Part shown: piece by piece, positions 17,611 through 29,274 of the stretch
How positions within the stretch are numbered: the stretch's first letter is position 1
How the letters are laid out: the number at the start of each line of letters is the position of its first letter
NCBI RefSeq assembly: GCF_000633515.1
Contig: NZ_AYMP01000029.1
Location: forward strand, 1 to 64,000
Length of the DNA stretch: 64,000 nt
Reading direction: 5' to 3'
Source: Morganella morganii H1r
GTDB lineage: Bacteria > Pseudomonadota > Gammaproteobacteria > Enterobacterales > Enterobacteriaceae
The notes under the pieces: model-generated
The model's database searches: none
The model's input: only the letters and a program-made list of their open reading frames with translations
What the model was told of the DNA's origin: nothing
Program-made: the position numbers and the translations under genes

Positions 17611-19236
17611 TTATAAACCGCTGATAGGTTTTTCTTTCGGGTATTTCAGTGTATAACTCAGCGGCAGTTCCATTACCTGCTGCGGCTTCAGTTCCGCTTT
17701 CCATTCCACTTCACCGGTCTGTTTATTGACAGTTCCTGCTCCGGTTTTAACATCTTTCACCAGGATATTGCTGTCCTGACTGACCGGAATCTGGTCATAA
17801 ACCGTTACCACCAGCGGCGCTTTGGCAAAAGAGGATAAGGTAATCATATAGCCTTCGCTCTGTTCAACCGCAGAGCCCAGAATACCCGGCTGTTTTGTCA
17901 GCTTACTGTCGACCTTACGGCTGACCTGAATATCTTTATTCATGCCGAACGGCAGTTCCAGCTCATTAGTGATCAGGCCGGAATCGAGATAGGTCTGCCC
18001 GATATAACGGTTATCAAAATAGATATTCGCCTTACCGCTGAGCAGATTCAGCGCCGGTGCATTTTCCACAACCGCCTGTAAATACACATGTTCGTCTATC
18101 TTCGGTCGTGTGATATAACGGTATTTTCCGTCCAGCGCCGTCTGTTTGATGGTCAGGGAACGGGATTCCGGAACGGACGGCAGGGAATACGGTTTATCAA
18201 TGCGGTATGTCAGGCTGATACCGTTACTTTCTGCGGTAACAAACGACGAGATCCCGCCGGCAGGGGCTTTTTTCACTGAGCGGTTACGGCTGTAATCCTT
18301 GTCCTCCGCCATCATGGCTACCGGGGCAGGCGCCATTTCACCCATCACGGCATACTCATTGATCAGTGACAGATACTGCGGATAAAGCTGCGGCGGGGCA
18401 ATACTCTGTACCGGGTCAGCGGATGACAGCACCAGTTCCACCTGATCCCAGTCGATACCGGTGTTCTGTATCACATCCGCTTTGTAGGTCAGTGTCACCG
18501 GCTTATCCATACCGGCGCTGCGGATATCATAGGACGGCGCCCAGGCTGCATCCGGCGTGATATAGTCGATATCCAGATCCGCTGTCACCGCTTTTTTCGC
18601 GGACACATTCAGCACCAGCTGTGTGCGGCGCGCCTTAAACTGTGTGACTTTCTCTTCATACTGCGCTTTCAGCAGTGCCAGTGCTTCGTTTTTTTCGTTG
18701 ATTTGCCGGTGATATTCCAGTTGCTCCGCATAGATTTTTGCCATCTGACTGCGGATAAAATCCAGTTTCTGAACAGATTGTTCCTGTGTCAGCGGCGCAC
18801 CGCCGGTGCCGAAGAAATTTTGATCCCGCAGCAGACCCAGCTGTTCGTTATTCACTTCCGTCTGCATATTCAGCTGCTGAATCGCCCGATCCTGCTCCTC
18901 AATCTGCGCCTTCATGGCATTGATGTCGTCTGAATACACCGGCTTTTCAATTTCGCTGCGCAGATTGACGGACTGAATAATGACATCATCATTATTCAGC
19001 ATAACGGATAAGCTGCCCGGATTAATATTTCCGGCCACATTAGTCAGGATCACATCACTGTCACCGGCAGGCAGATTCAGTGTTGCACTGTTACTCAGCT
19101 CTGCCCCGCGCAGGAAAATCGTGGCTTTGTTAAGTTTTACATCCTGAACAATGACATTCGGTTTGCCCGCCGCCGCCGCAGTTACCGCCATACCGGCGAT
19201 CAGCAGGGTACTTTTAACGCCAAAGGTTAATGCCAT
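17611..19236 (-). CDS. MuiA-like periplasmic protein (DUF4140/DUF4139)
   Basis: 541 residues with a signal peptide (MALTFGVKSTLLIAGMAVTAAAA). The N-terminal domain (VQDVKLNKATIFLRGAELS, about 31) has the DUF4140 pattern. A coiled coil follows (about 105-190, rich in Gln and Glu). The C-terminal DUF4139 domain contains ITPDAAWAPSYDIR, IQNTGIDWDQVELVLS and the final sandwich EVEWKAELKPQQVMELPLSYTLKYP. The family is often called mucoidy inhibitor MuiA; its biochemical role is unknown. It is a single gene, divergent from niaP and convergent with yqeA. Confidence 0.8.
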   Translation of the reverse strand: MALTFGVKSTLLIAGMAVTAAAAGKPNVIVQDVKLNKATIFLRGAELSNSATLNLPAGDSDVILTNVAGNINPGSLSVMLNNDDVIIQSVNLRSEIEKPVYSDDINAMKAQIEEQDRAIQQLNMQTEVNNEQLGLLRDQNFFGTGGAPLTQEQSVQKLDFIRSQMAKIYAEQLEYHRQINEKNEALALLKAQYEEKVTQFKARRTQLVLNVSAKKAVTADLDIDYITPDAAWAPSYDIRSAGMDKPVTLTYKADVIQNTGIDWDQVELVLSSADPVQSIAPPQLYPQYLSLINEYAVMGEMAPAPVAMMAEDKDYSRNRSVKKAPAGGISSFVTAESNGISLTYRIDKPYSLPSVPESRSLTIKQTALDGKYRYITRPKIDEHVYLQAVVENAPALNLLSGKANIYFDNRYIGQTYLDSGLITNELELPFGMNKDIQVSRKVDSKLTKQPGILGSAVEQSEGYMITLSSFAKAPLVVTVYDQIPVSQDSNILVKDVKTGAGTVNKQTGEVEWKAELKPQQVMELPLSYTLKYPKEKPISGL

Positions 19237-19444
19237 TACGTAACTCCCTGATTATTATCATCACGATTCCGGCACCGCATACCGGCAGGCCGCTGTGTGC
19301 ACCATAACACACCATAGTAAAACAGCTGCCGTAACGAAGATAACGGAATAACCTTAAAAGCACGGCTGTCCGCCGTTTACCGGGCTTTTTATATGTTACG
19401 GCCTCTTTAAAACCGTATTTTATGATTAACATTTGCACGTTAAT

Positions 19445-19462
19445 TGTTTAGTATACTAAACA
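19445..19462. promoter_or_regulatory. NadR operator before niaP
   Basis: TGTTTAGTATACTAAACA is a perfect 18-bp palindrome that fits the NadR consensus TGTTTA-N6-TAAACA of enterobacteria. A -10-like TATACT lies inside it, so bound NadR would block RNA polymerase. It is 35 bp before the transporter start. It links the transporter to NAD-controlled repression. Confidence 0.8.
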
Positions 19463-19496
19463 TATTTTCTTCTGACGGATAAAAAAGGCCGCAACT

Positions 19497-20726
19497 ATGA
19501 CGACACTCCGGACACACACGGCAGCGTCTGCCACTTCACGCAACAAGCTGTTATGGATAGCCGGGATGGGCTGGACATTTGACGCCATGGATGTCGGGCT
19601 GCTGGCGTTTCTGCTGGCCGCCCTGCAGGCAGACTGGGGGCTGAGTGCCGCACAGCTCGGCTGGATCGGCAGTCTCAATGCCGCCGGGATGGCAGTCGGT
19701 GCCTTTGTTTTCGGTCTGATGGCAGACAGAAAAGGCCGCAAACCGGTGTTTATTCTCACCCTGCTGCTGTTCAGTCTGGGATCCGGACTGACGGCTGTCG
19801 CCGGTTCGCTGGCCGTAGTGCTGGTGCTGCGCTTTTTCATCGGTATGGGGCTGGGCGGGGAGCTGCCGGTAGCCTCCACACTGGTCAGTGAGAGCGTGGC
19901 TCCTCACGAACGCGGCCGCGTGGTTGTGCTGCTGGAAAGCTTCTGGGCCGTGGGCTGGCTGATTGCGGCACTGATTGCCTATTATGTTATCCCGGATTAC
20001 GGCTGGCGCACGGCGATGCTGCTCAGTGCCCTGCCTGCGCTGTATGCCCTGTGGCTGCGGGCAAAACTGCCGGAGCCGGTATCCCGCTATACCGCGCAGG
20101 AGCGCCCGAAACTCACCATTGCACAATCGATGGCGCTGATCTGGTCGCCGCAGTACCGCCGCGCCACCCTGATGCTGTGGATCCTGTGGTTCTGTGTGGT
20201 GTTTTCCTATTACGGTATTTTTCTCTGGCTGCCGGGCGTGGCGATCCTCAAGGGATTCAGCCTGATAAAAAGCTTCCAGTATGTGCTGATCATGACACTC
20301 GCCCAGCTGCCCGGCTATTTCAGTGCCGCCTGGCTGATTGAACGTTACGGCCGCAAATTCGTGCTGGTCACCTATCTCGCCGGAACAGCAATCAGTGCTT
20401 ACGGGTTCAGTTGCGCGGAAACCGCCACGGCACTGGTCATTTCGGGCATGCTGCTCTCATTCTTTAACCTCGGTGCCTGGGGCGCGCTCTACGCCTACAC
20501 GCCGGAGCAGTATCCCGACAGTGTCCGCGCCACCGGCGCGGGAACCGCCACCGCAATCGGGCGGATAGGCGGGATCCTCGGCCCTCTGCTGGCCGGGTAC
20601 CTGATTCAGTATCAGTTTGCTGTCAGCACCATTTTCCTGATCTTCAGTGCAGCGGTGGTTATCGCCATTCTTGCGGTCATTTTCCTCGGCGCGGAAACCC
20701 GTAACCGCGAACTCAGTACCATTTAA
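19497..20726 (+). CDS. niaP: Niacin transporter NiaP-type (MFS)
   Basis: 409 residues, 12 predicted membrane segments. It belongs to the aromatic-acid:H+ symporter branch of the MFS: GWTFDAMDVGLLAF in segment 1, GLMADRKGRKP in loop 2-3 and AYTPEQYPDSVRATG in the C-terminal half. These features are shared with NiaP niacin carriers and with 4-hydroxybenzoate carriers. The NadR palindrome directly upstream decides for niacin (inference). It acts in the inner membrane, supplying the NAD salvage route. A 10-bp stem-loop follows the stop codon. Confidence 0.8.
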   Translation: MTTLRTHTAASATSRNKLLWIAGMGWTFDAMDVGLLAFLLAALQADWGLSAAQLGWIGSLNAAGMAVGAFVFGLMADRKGRKPVFILTLLLFSLGSGLTAVAGSLAVVLVLRFFIGMGLGGELPVASTLVSESVAPHERGRVVVLLESFWAVGWLIAALIAYYVIPDYGWRTAMLLSALPALYALWLRAKLPEPVSRYTAQERPKLTIAQSMALIWSPQYRRATLMLWILWFCVVFSYYGIFLWLPGVAILKGFSLIKSFQYVLIMTLAQLPGYFSAAWLIERYGRKFVLVTYLAGTAISAYGFSCAETATALVISGMLLSFFNLGAWGALYAYTPEQYPDSVRATGAGTATAIGRIGGILGPLLAGYLIQYQFAVSTIFLIFSAAVVIAILAVIFLGAETRNRELSTI

Positions 20727-20733
20727 ACCCATC

Positions 20734-20758
20734 CTGACGGCGGTTATTCCGCCGTCAG
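20734..20758 (+). terminator. Stem-loop after niaP
   Basis: CTGACGGCGG and CCGCCGTCAG form a perfect 10-bp stem with a TTATT loop directly after the niaP stop. There is no T-run, so it is a weak or Rho-assisted terminator or an mRNA 3' end protector. Confidence 0.5.
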
Positions 20759-20871
20759 AGTCTGATGCAGCGCATAGTTATCGCTGTCATTCCTCCCCTT
20801 TACCGCAACAGGCGCGTATAATTCCGCCATGATGTCACTGCCGGATCACCGGTAAAAACCGTAAAAAGAAA

Positions 20872-21423
20872 ATGAATCAATACGATAAAATCAGTAAATT
20901 TCTGAGTTATGTCCTGCGGCACCAGCCGGCGTCCATCGGCATCCGCCTCGATAATGAAGGCTGGACAGATATCGCTGTACTGCTGTGTCAGGCTGCTGCT
21001 CACGGCACACCGTTTGACCGTGAAACGCTGGAAAAGGTGGTGGAGACCAACGACAAAAAACGGTTTACGATCTCATCCGACGGCATGTATATCCGTGCGG
21101 CGCAGGGGCATTCCGCCGGACAGGTAGCGATCGATTACCCGCCGCAGACACCGCCGGATAGTCTGTATCACGGCACGGCTATCCGGTTTATCAGTGATAT
21201 CTGTGAACTGGGATTAATTGCCGGATCACGGCACTATGTCCACCTCAGCGCGGATGAAGATACCGCACTGGCTGTCGGTGCCCGTCACGGCAAACCGGTG
21301 GTGCTGACCATTGCCGCCGGGGAGATGCATAAAACCGGTTATCCGTTTTATCTGGCGGATAACGGCGTCTGGCTGACGCCGCATGTCCCGATTAAATACC
21401 TGTCTCAGAAGAAACCCGGCTGA
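20872..21423 (+). CDS. kptA: RNA 2'-phosphotransferase KptA (Tpt1)
   Basis: 183 residues, the usual bacterial length. Family motifs are [12 protein letters not shown] (catalytic Arg-His near 17-18), IRAAQGHS (about 79), LYHGT (about 100) and HYVHLS (about 122). It transfers an RNA 2'-phosphate to NAD+, giving ADP-ribose 1''-2'' cyclic phosphate and nicotinamide. It has no known tRNA-splicing partner in bacteria, so its physiological substrate is open. It is followed at once by the convergent frmB; a hairpin covers both stop codons. It sits 145 bp behind niaP, another NAD-related gene, which may be chance. Confidence 0.92.
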   Translation: MNQYDKISKFLSYVLRHQPASIGIRLDNEGWTDIAVLLCQAAAHGTPFDRETLEKVVETNDKKRFTISSDGMYIRAAQGHSAGQVAIDYPPQTPPDSLYHGTAIRFISDICELGLIAGSRHYVHLSADEDTALAVGARHGKPVVLTIAAGEMHKTGYPFYLADNGVWLTPHVPIKYLSQKKPG

Positions 21424-21431
21424 CCGGGTTT
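21412..21431. terminator. Hairpin overlapping the stop codons of kptA and frmB
   Basis: AAACCCGG-CTGA-CCGGGTTT, an 8-bp stem with a 4-nt loop, includes the kptA stop (TGA in the loop) and most of the frmB stop. The two convergent genes are 6 bp apart, so this one palindrome is their likely shared terminator. Confidence 0.65.
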
Positions 21432-22260
21432 ATGCGCTGAGACGTGCTGCATGCCACGCGATATGATCGGCGATAAAACTCGCAATGAAGTAATAGCTGT
21501 GATCATAACCGGCATGCACACGGATGGTATGCGGGATATTGTGCGTTTCACAGGCCGATTTCAGTAACCCGGTTTTCAGCTGCTTACTGAAGAAGGTATC
21601 CGCAAGCCCCTGATCAACCAGCACATCCGTCACCCGGTGGCCGGATTCAATCAGTTTCACCGCATCATACTGTTCCCACGCCGCTTTATCCTCTCCCAGA
21701 TAGGCAGAGAAGGCTTTTTCGCCCCACGGCACCTGTGACGGTGACACAATCGGCGCGAATGCCGACACGCTGAGGAACGCCTCCGGATTACGCAGTGCCA
21801 GCACCAGTGCGCCGTGCCCGCCCATCGAGTGCCCGCAGATACCGCGTTTTTCCGATGTGCCGAAATGCCCGCTCACCAGGGTGTGCAGCTCATCCAGAAT
21901 GTAATCGTACATCTGATAATGCGCTTTCCACGGTTCCTGTGTGGCATTGACATAAAACCCGGCACCCTGCCCGAGATCGTACTCTTTATCATCCGCCACC
22001 TGACTGCCGCGCGGACTGGTATCCGGCGCGACAATCACCAGACCGTGCTCCGCCGCATAACGCTGCGCGCCGGCTTTGGTGATAAAATTCTGCTCGTTGC
22101 AGGTCAGCCCGGAAAGCCAGTACAGCACCGGACATTTCTCTGTTTTTGCCTGCGGCGGCAGAAACACCGAAAACGTCATCGGCGTACCGGTCACCGCAGA
22201 ATGGTGACGCCAGACTTCCTGGCTGCCGCCGAAACAGACGTGATGTTCAATCCGTTCCAT
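21430..22260 (-). CDS. frmB: S-formylglutathione hydrolase
   Basis: 276 residues, the family length (FrmB/YeiG about 277). It is an esterase-D type alpha/beta hydrolase with oxyanion region YWLSGLTCNEQNF (about 47), nucleophile Ser in GHSMGG (about 146) and catalytic His in AGYDHSYYF (about 255). It splits S-formylglutathione into formate and glutathione, the second step of formaldehyde removal. It lies 21 bp behind frmA in the same operon. The usual formaldehyde repressor FrmR is not next to it. Confidence 0.93.
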   Translation of the reverse strand: MERIEHHVCFGGSQEVWRHHSAVTGTPMTFSVFLPPQAKTEKCPVLYWLSGLTCNEQNFITKAGAQRYAAEHGLVIVAPDTSPRGSQVADDKEYDLGQGAGFYVNATQEPWKAHYQMYDYILDELHTLVSGHFGTSEKRGICGHSMGGHGALVLALRNPEAFLSVSAFAPIVSPSQVPWGEKAFSAYLGEDKAAWEQYDAVKLIESGHRVTDVLVDQGLADTFFSKQLKTGLLKSACETHNIPHTIRVHAGYDHSYYFIASFIADHIAWHAARLSA

Positions 22261-22281
22261 AGTATCTCCCTGAATACGTTA

Positions 22282-24670
<2,389 letters not shown>

Positions 24671-24691
24671 TTTTCAGATCCTGTGTTAATT

Positions 24692-24708
24692 CTCTATCAT
24701 TGATAGAG
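24692..24708. promoter_or_regulatory. tet operator, tetA-proximal
   Basis: CTCTATCATTGATAGAG is a perfect palindrome identical in core to the classical tetO. It lies 21 bp before the tetA start, where TetR would block both the tetA and tetR promoters. Confidence 0.93.
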
Positions 24709-24720
24709 TTTGAATGTATA

Positions 24721-24736
24721 TCTATCAGTGATAGAG
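24721..24736. promoter_or_regulatory. tet operator, tetR-proximal
   Basis: TCTATCAGTGATAGAG matches the second classical tetO. It is spaced about 28 bp centre to centre from the other operator, as in known tet systems. Confidence 0.93.
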
Positions 24737-24747
24737 TGTCAATCTGA

Positions 24748-25392
<645 letters not shown>

Positions 25393-25401
25393 TAACGAAA
25401 A

Positions 25402-25450
25402 AAACGAAAAGCCGCTGTAAATACATCCATGACGCGCATGCTTTTCGTTT
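25402..25450. terminator. Inverted repeat between tetR and the MscS-family gene
   Basis: AAACGAAAAGC (25402-25412) and GCTTTTCGTTT (25440-25450) form an 11-bp perfect stem with a 27-nt loop. It ends in a T-rich run on both strands and stands between two convergent genes. The long loop makes it an unusual terminator; it may mark a former junction. Confidence 0.5.
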
Positions 25451-25493
25451 CCTTTTCCGTTATCGCAAACCGTCATCAAAAATACAAAAACCA

Positions 25494-26708
25494 TTATCGG
25501 CCGGCCCGGTAACGCAGATTTGCCAGGTCGTGACCGGATGGTTGCTGGTAAATATCCAGCCGGAAATATTTTGCCGACGCATTCACATATTCAAATATCT
25601 GTGACTGGGTTTCCTCATAATCAACCCAGGTGGTGGAGCGGGTAAAACAGTATATTTCAACCGGCAATCCCTCCGGGGTCGGCGACATGGCTCTGATCAC
25701 CAGATACATATCCTCCCGCACATCACCGCGCATTTTGATCCAGTTAAGAAGATATTTGCGGAACAGCTGTAAATTAGTCACGCCTTTTGCGGCCATCCAC
25801 TCTTTTACATCATCGTAACCGGTATTTTCCGCCAGTATTTCATCCAGAGACTGACGAAACGGCTCCTGATTCCGCAGCTCTGCTAATAACGTTTCATCGG
25901 CAAACGATACTGAGGACTGATCAATATAAAAACTGCGTTTAATACGGCGGCCGCCGGAAGAGAACATCGGCTGCCAGTTGGTGTATTTTTCGGTCAGGAA
26001 ATCTTTTGTCGGGATCCTTGAGATCGTATTATCCCAGTTGCGGACAGTAATGGTATGCAGTGCAATATCAATCACTTCACCGCTGATATTGCTGCCGGGT
26101 AATTCTATCCAGTCATACAGTTTCAGTACTTTACCGTTGGAGACCAGAATATTGGCGACAAAGGATAATAAGGTGTGCTGAAAGACAAACATCAGCACCG
26201 CCGCAACGGCACCGAAACCGGAAATAATAATCAGCGGCGACTGCGAGGTCATTAACGCAATAATCAGGATAAAGGAAACAATCCACACCCCGATTTTGGC
26301 GATCTCAATATACCCCTTTATTGAGCTGTTACGGTACGATGAACGCCCGGTGTGGCGCAGAATAAAGATATCCAGCCCGTCATTGACCAGTGAAGCCAGA
26401 TTAATAATCAGGAATGCGCTGCATACGGTATTAAACAGAATATTCATTTCTGCCGAAAAGGTCGGCAGCATCTTATTAATATACAGTACCAGCGTGACCG
26501 CCACGACAGAGGCACTTTTCTTGGCAATACTGTGGATCATGCTGTCGTCAGTCAGGTTGGTAAATAACGACAGCAAACGTTTTGCCACGCGCAGAAATAT
26601 GAGCCGCCCGAGAAACCAGGTGACCAGCAGAATAACCACCAGAATCACCGCCGATAAAACGGCGCTCGCGGTAATAAAATCATATAATTCAGATAATTTT
26701 TCCATCAT
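25494..26708 (-). CDS. ybdG: MscS-family mechanosensitive channel, YbdG (MscM) type
   Basis: 404 residues (E. coli YbdG about 415). Several N-terminal membrane segments precede the pore helix and MscS core (GFGAVAAVLMFVFQHTLLSFVANI, about 165-188). The beta domain has YDWIELPGSNISGEVIDIALHTITVRNWDN (about 200-229), typical of YbdG-like members. The C-terminal domain is longer than in MscS. The protein should sit in the inner membrane and release solutes on hypo-osmotic shock. It is a single gene convergent with tetR. Confidence 0.85.
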   Translation of the reverse strand: MMEKLSELYDFITASAVLSAVILVVILLVTWFLGRLIFLRVAKRLLSLFTNLTDDSMIHSIAKKSASVVAVTLVLYINKMLPTFSAEMNILFNTVCSAFLIINLASLVNDGLDIFILRHTGRSSYRNSSIKGYIEIAKIGVWIVSFILIIALMTSQSPLIIISGFGAVAAVLMFVFQHTLLSFVANILVSNGKVLKLYDWIELPGSNISGEVIDIALHTITVRNWDNTISRIPTKDFLTEKYTNWQPMFSSGGRRIKRSFYIDQSSVSFADETLLAELRNQEPFRQSLDEILAENTGYDDVKEWMAAKGVTNLQLFRKYLLNWIKMRGDVREDMYLVIRAMSPTPEGLPVEIYCFTRSTTWVDYEETQSQIFEYVNASAKYFRLDIYQQPSGHDLANLRYRAGR

Positions 26709-26813
26709 ATCTCACAGCATACATCAAAATATCAGCAATAGAGTCTGACACAGGTAAAATATGTGTGTTTGATTACGGGTGATATCAGGCACCGGTTATT
26801 GCCGGCGGGAAAT

Positions 26814-27158
26814 TCAGGATTTATTCTGCAGCTCACAGACCATATGCCCCGGTGATTCCGGATTCAGATCGCGGGTGCCGAAGCGGCGGACAGAATAATC
26901 AGTGCGGATACAGTGATAAACCCGGTTTGTTGCGGCAGAGGATACCGTAAAATCAATACTCCGCTTACCGGTAACGGACGGCGGATTTTCTTTAATATTG
27001 CTGATAGTGAGATCTGCAAGATCCCCCGCCTGAAAATCGCGGTTAATCGCAGCCTGTGCATGCATTTTCAGGGAATCCGGCGTATAGGCAGGATAAATAT
27101 TTTCATCGGCACATCCTGCCGCCAATAACATAATGACCGCCGGGGCGATTCTTTTCAT
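26814..27158 (-). CDS. Small lipoprotein coupled to the HlyC-like acyltransferase
   Basis: 114 residues from the ATG at 27158, which has AGGAG upstream. The signal is MKRIAPAVIMLLAAGC with lipobox AAGC, followed by Ala at +2. The mature part is about 100 residues with two further Cys (YHCIRTD and HMVCELQ) that could pair. I recognise no family. Its start overlaps the acyltransferase stop by 4 bp (ATGA), so it is translated with that gene. Whether it is the substrate, a partner or an unrelated cistron is open. Confidence 0.75.
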   Translation of the reverse strand: MKRIAPAVIMLLAAGCADENIYPAYTPDSLKMHAQAAINRDFQAGDLADLTISNIKENPPSVTGKRSIDFTVSSAATNRVYHCIRTDYSVRRFGTRDLNPESPGHMVCELQNKS

Positions 27159-27703
27159 TTCTGCTCCTGTGAATTCTGTTGTGCTTTCTGCGGATACATC
27201 ACCGGATGGGCGGCCCGCCATTCAGCCGCCTGTTTTTCGCTGAGTTTATGGCCTTTGAATTCGATGATTCTGATACTTTTTTCGCTTTCATTCAGGCGCA
27301 GCATGCGAAAACACTGCGCCGGAAAAATCGTGCTCATAATAAGCTCAGCCATCTCATTTTCCTCATCAGAAGGGGCTATCCAGTCAAATAACCAGATGCG
27401 GTTACCGCTGCGCAACTGCTGATACAACTCAGACTCATCACATCCCGCCAGATAGCGCTGTTCCGTTTCCGCACTCAGCGCCCCCCAGCTCAGGAAAAAA
27501 CAGGGCTGGCTGTTTTCCAGTACCAGAACATACTGTTTTTGTTTGATAAGCGGCAGCAGCAGCTTTGCCAGCGCACGCAGCGGTGTTTTGCTGTGGCGGG
27601 GGGAGAGCATCCATAACCAGACTGATGCCCCCCAGACTTCCGCCTCACTGGGTTTATCATCCGCCAGAAACGGGGCATAAACCGTGTATTTGCCGATTTT
27701 CAT
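27155..27703 (-). CDS. Orphan HlyC/RtxC-like toxin-activating lysine acyltransferase
   Basis: 182 residues from the ATG at 27703, preceded by AAAGGAAG. It carries the HlyC family signature: VWLWMLSPRH with His37, LFDWIAP with Asp107, and the Trp/Leu spacing between them. The His-Asp distance (70 residues) is about that of HlyC His23/Asp92. Family members move a fatty acyl group from acyl-ACP to lysines of an RTX protoxin. No RTX toxin or type I exporter lies within the window. The partner is a small lipoprotein with which it overlaps by 4 bp. The substrate is therefore unknown or encoded elsewhere. Confidence 0.85.
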   Translation of the reverse strand: MKIGKYTVYAPFLADDKPSEAEVWGASVWLWMLSPRHSKTPLRALAKLLLPLIKQKQYVLVLENSQPCFFLSWGALSAETEQRYLAGCDESELYQQLRSGNRIWLFDWIAPSDEENEMAELIMSTIFPAQCFRMLRLNESEKSIRIIEFKGHKLSEKQAAEWRAAHPVMYPQKAQQNSQEQK

Positions 27704-27840
27704 GTTTCTTCCTTTTGCACAGAGCCTGTGCGGAGAGGGTAGCGCATTACGGGAAGTCCTGTACCCGGTTTCATCCGAAATCCGCCCGTTGTGACGATCG
27801 CACAATTGTGATAATCCCGCATCGTGATAAGGGATATATT

Positions 27841-27859
27841 GATAATAATTCTCATTACG
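27841..27859. promoter_or_regulatory. Fur-box-like site before mntH
   Basis: GATAATAATTCTCATTACG matches about 13 of 19 positions of the GATAATGATAATCATTATC consensus. It lies 19 bp before the mntH start in a gap shared with the divergent acyltransferase gene. E. coli mntH is repressed by Fur and by MntR; I see no clear MntR palindrome here. Confidence 0.55.
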
Positions 27860-27877
27860 ATCACGGATGGATTTATC

Positions 27878-29236
27878 ATGCTGAATACACCGCAACTCAG
27901 TCTGGCTGAAATCAATAATACCGTGCCGGTTGCCGGGGCAAAGTCCGGTTTTCTGCGTAAACTGTTTGCCTTTTCCGGCCCGGGTGCGCTGGTGGCGGTG
28001 GGGTATATGGATCCCGGTAACTGGATCACCTCGATTCAGGGCGGGGCGCTGTACAGCTATCTGCTGCTGTCGGTGATTTTGCTGTCCAGCCTGATTGCGA
28101 TGCTGTTACAGGCAATGTGCGCAAAACTCGGGATCGTCACCGGCCGGGATCTGGCACAGGCTACCCGGGCGAGGGTCGGGCCGAAACTGGCTGCGCTGTT
28201 GTGGATCACCACTGAACTGGCAATTATGGCGACTGAAATTGCGGAGGTGATCGGCAGTGCGGTGGCACTGAACCTGCTGTTCGGCATTCCGCTGATGGCC
28301 GGTGTGCTGCTGACCGTGCTGGATGTGTTTCTGCTGCTGGTGCTGATGAAACTCGGTTTCCGCAAAATCGAAGCCTTTGTGTTTGTCCTGATCTTAACGA
28401 TTTTCCTGATTTTTGCCTACGAGGTGATGCTGTCGGACCCGGACATGGGCGCGGTTCTGCGCGGCTTTATTCCGTCGGAGAAAATCTTTACCGCCACACT
28501 GGCCGGGCAGGATTCAGCCCTGCTGATTGGACTGGGGATTGTCGGTGCCACCGTGATGCCGCACAACCTCTATCTTCACTCTTCTATTGTGCAGAGCCGC
28601 CAGTATGACCGCAGCAGTGAAGCCGGGCTGCGCGAGGCGATCCGCTTTGCGACAATTGATTCCAACATCCAGCTCGGATTTTCATTTATTATCAACTGTT
28701 TGCTGCTTGTTCTGGGTGCGGCACTGTTTTTTGGTCATGACCCGTCTGACCTCGGGCGTTTCACCCAGCTGTATGACGCGCTGCAGAATCCGGGCATCGT
28801 CGGCGGTATCGCCAGCGCCACACTCTCCACACTGTTCGCGGTGGCGCTGCTCGCCTCCGGGCAGAACGCCACGATCACCGGTACACTGACCGGGCAGATT
28901 GTGATGGAAGGATTTATTCATCTGCGCCTGCCGGTGTGGCTGCGCCGGGTGATCACCCGTGGTCTGGCGGTGATCCCGGTGATTATCTGTATTTACCTGT
29001 GGGGAGATCGCGAGGATGTGGTGGAAAGTCTGCTGATTTACACCCAGGTGTTTCTGAGTATCGCCCTGCCGTTCTCAATGATCCCGCTGCTGCTGATGAC
29101 CTCGAGCAAAAAAATCATGGGGGTGTTTGTGAACTCGCGGCTGACGATCATACTCGGAACGGTTTCCGCTGTGGTGCTGGTGATACTCAATTTACAGTTG
29201 ATCCGGGAAGTAGGCGGGATGCTGTTCCGTGCATGA
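27878..29236 (+). CDS. mntH: Proton-coupled Mn2+/Fe2+ transporter MntH (NRAMP)
   Basis: 452 residues from the ATG at 27878. It has 11 predicted membrane segments. The NRAMP metal site is intact: DPGN in segment 1 ([10 protein letters not shown]) and MPHN in segment 6 ([13 protein letters not shown]). The transport signature [14 protein letters not shown] is also present. It imports manganese with protons across the inner membrane and protects against oxidative stress. It is a single gene, convergent with yqeB across a strong hairpin. Confidence 0.94.
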   Translation: MLNTPQLSLAEINNTVPVAGAKSGFLRKLFAFSGPGALVAVGYMDPGNWITSIQGGALYSYLLLSVILLSSLIAMLLQAMCAKLGIVTGRDLAQATRARVGPKLAALLWITTELAIMATEIAEVIGSAVALNLLFGIPLMAGVLLTVLDVFLLLVLMKLGFRKIEAFVFVLILTIFLIFAYEVMLSDPDMGAVLRGFIPSEKIFTATLAGQDSALLIGLGIVGATVMPHNLYLHSSIVQSRQYDRSSEAGLREAIRFATIDSNIQLGFSFIINCLLLVLGAALFFGHDPSDLGRFTQLYDALQNPGIVGGIASATLSTLFAVALLASGQNATITGTLTGQIVMEGFIHLRLPVWLRRVITRGLAVIPVIICIYLWGDREDVVESLLIYTQVFLSIALPFSMIPLLLMTSSKKIMGVFVNSRLTIILGTVSAVVLVILNLQLIREVGGMLFRA

Positions 29237-29240
29237 ATAA

Positions 29241-29262
29241 TCCGGGTACGGTGCCGTACCCG
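29241..29262. terminator. Stem-loop between convergent mntH and yqeB
   Basis: CCGGGTACGG-TG-CCGTACCCGG, a near-perfect palindrome 4 bp after the mntH stop and 12 bp before the yqeB stop. There is no U-tract on either strand, so it may serve as a bidirectional 3'-end structure. Confidence 0.55.
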
Positions 29263-29274
29263 GAAAATCCGTGA

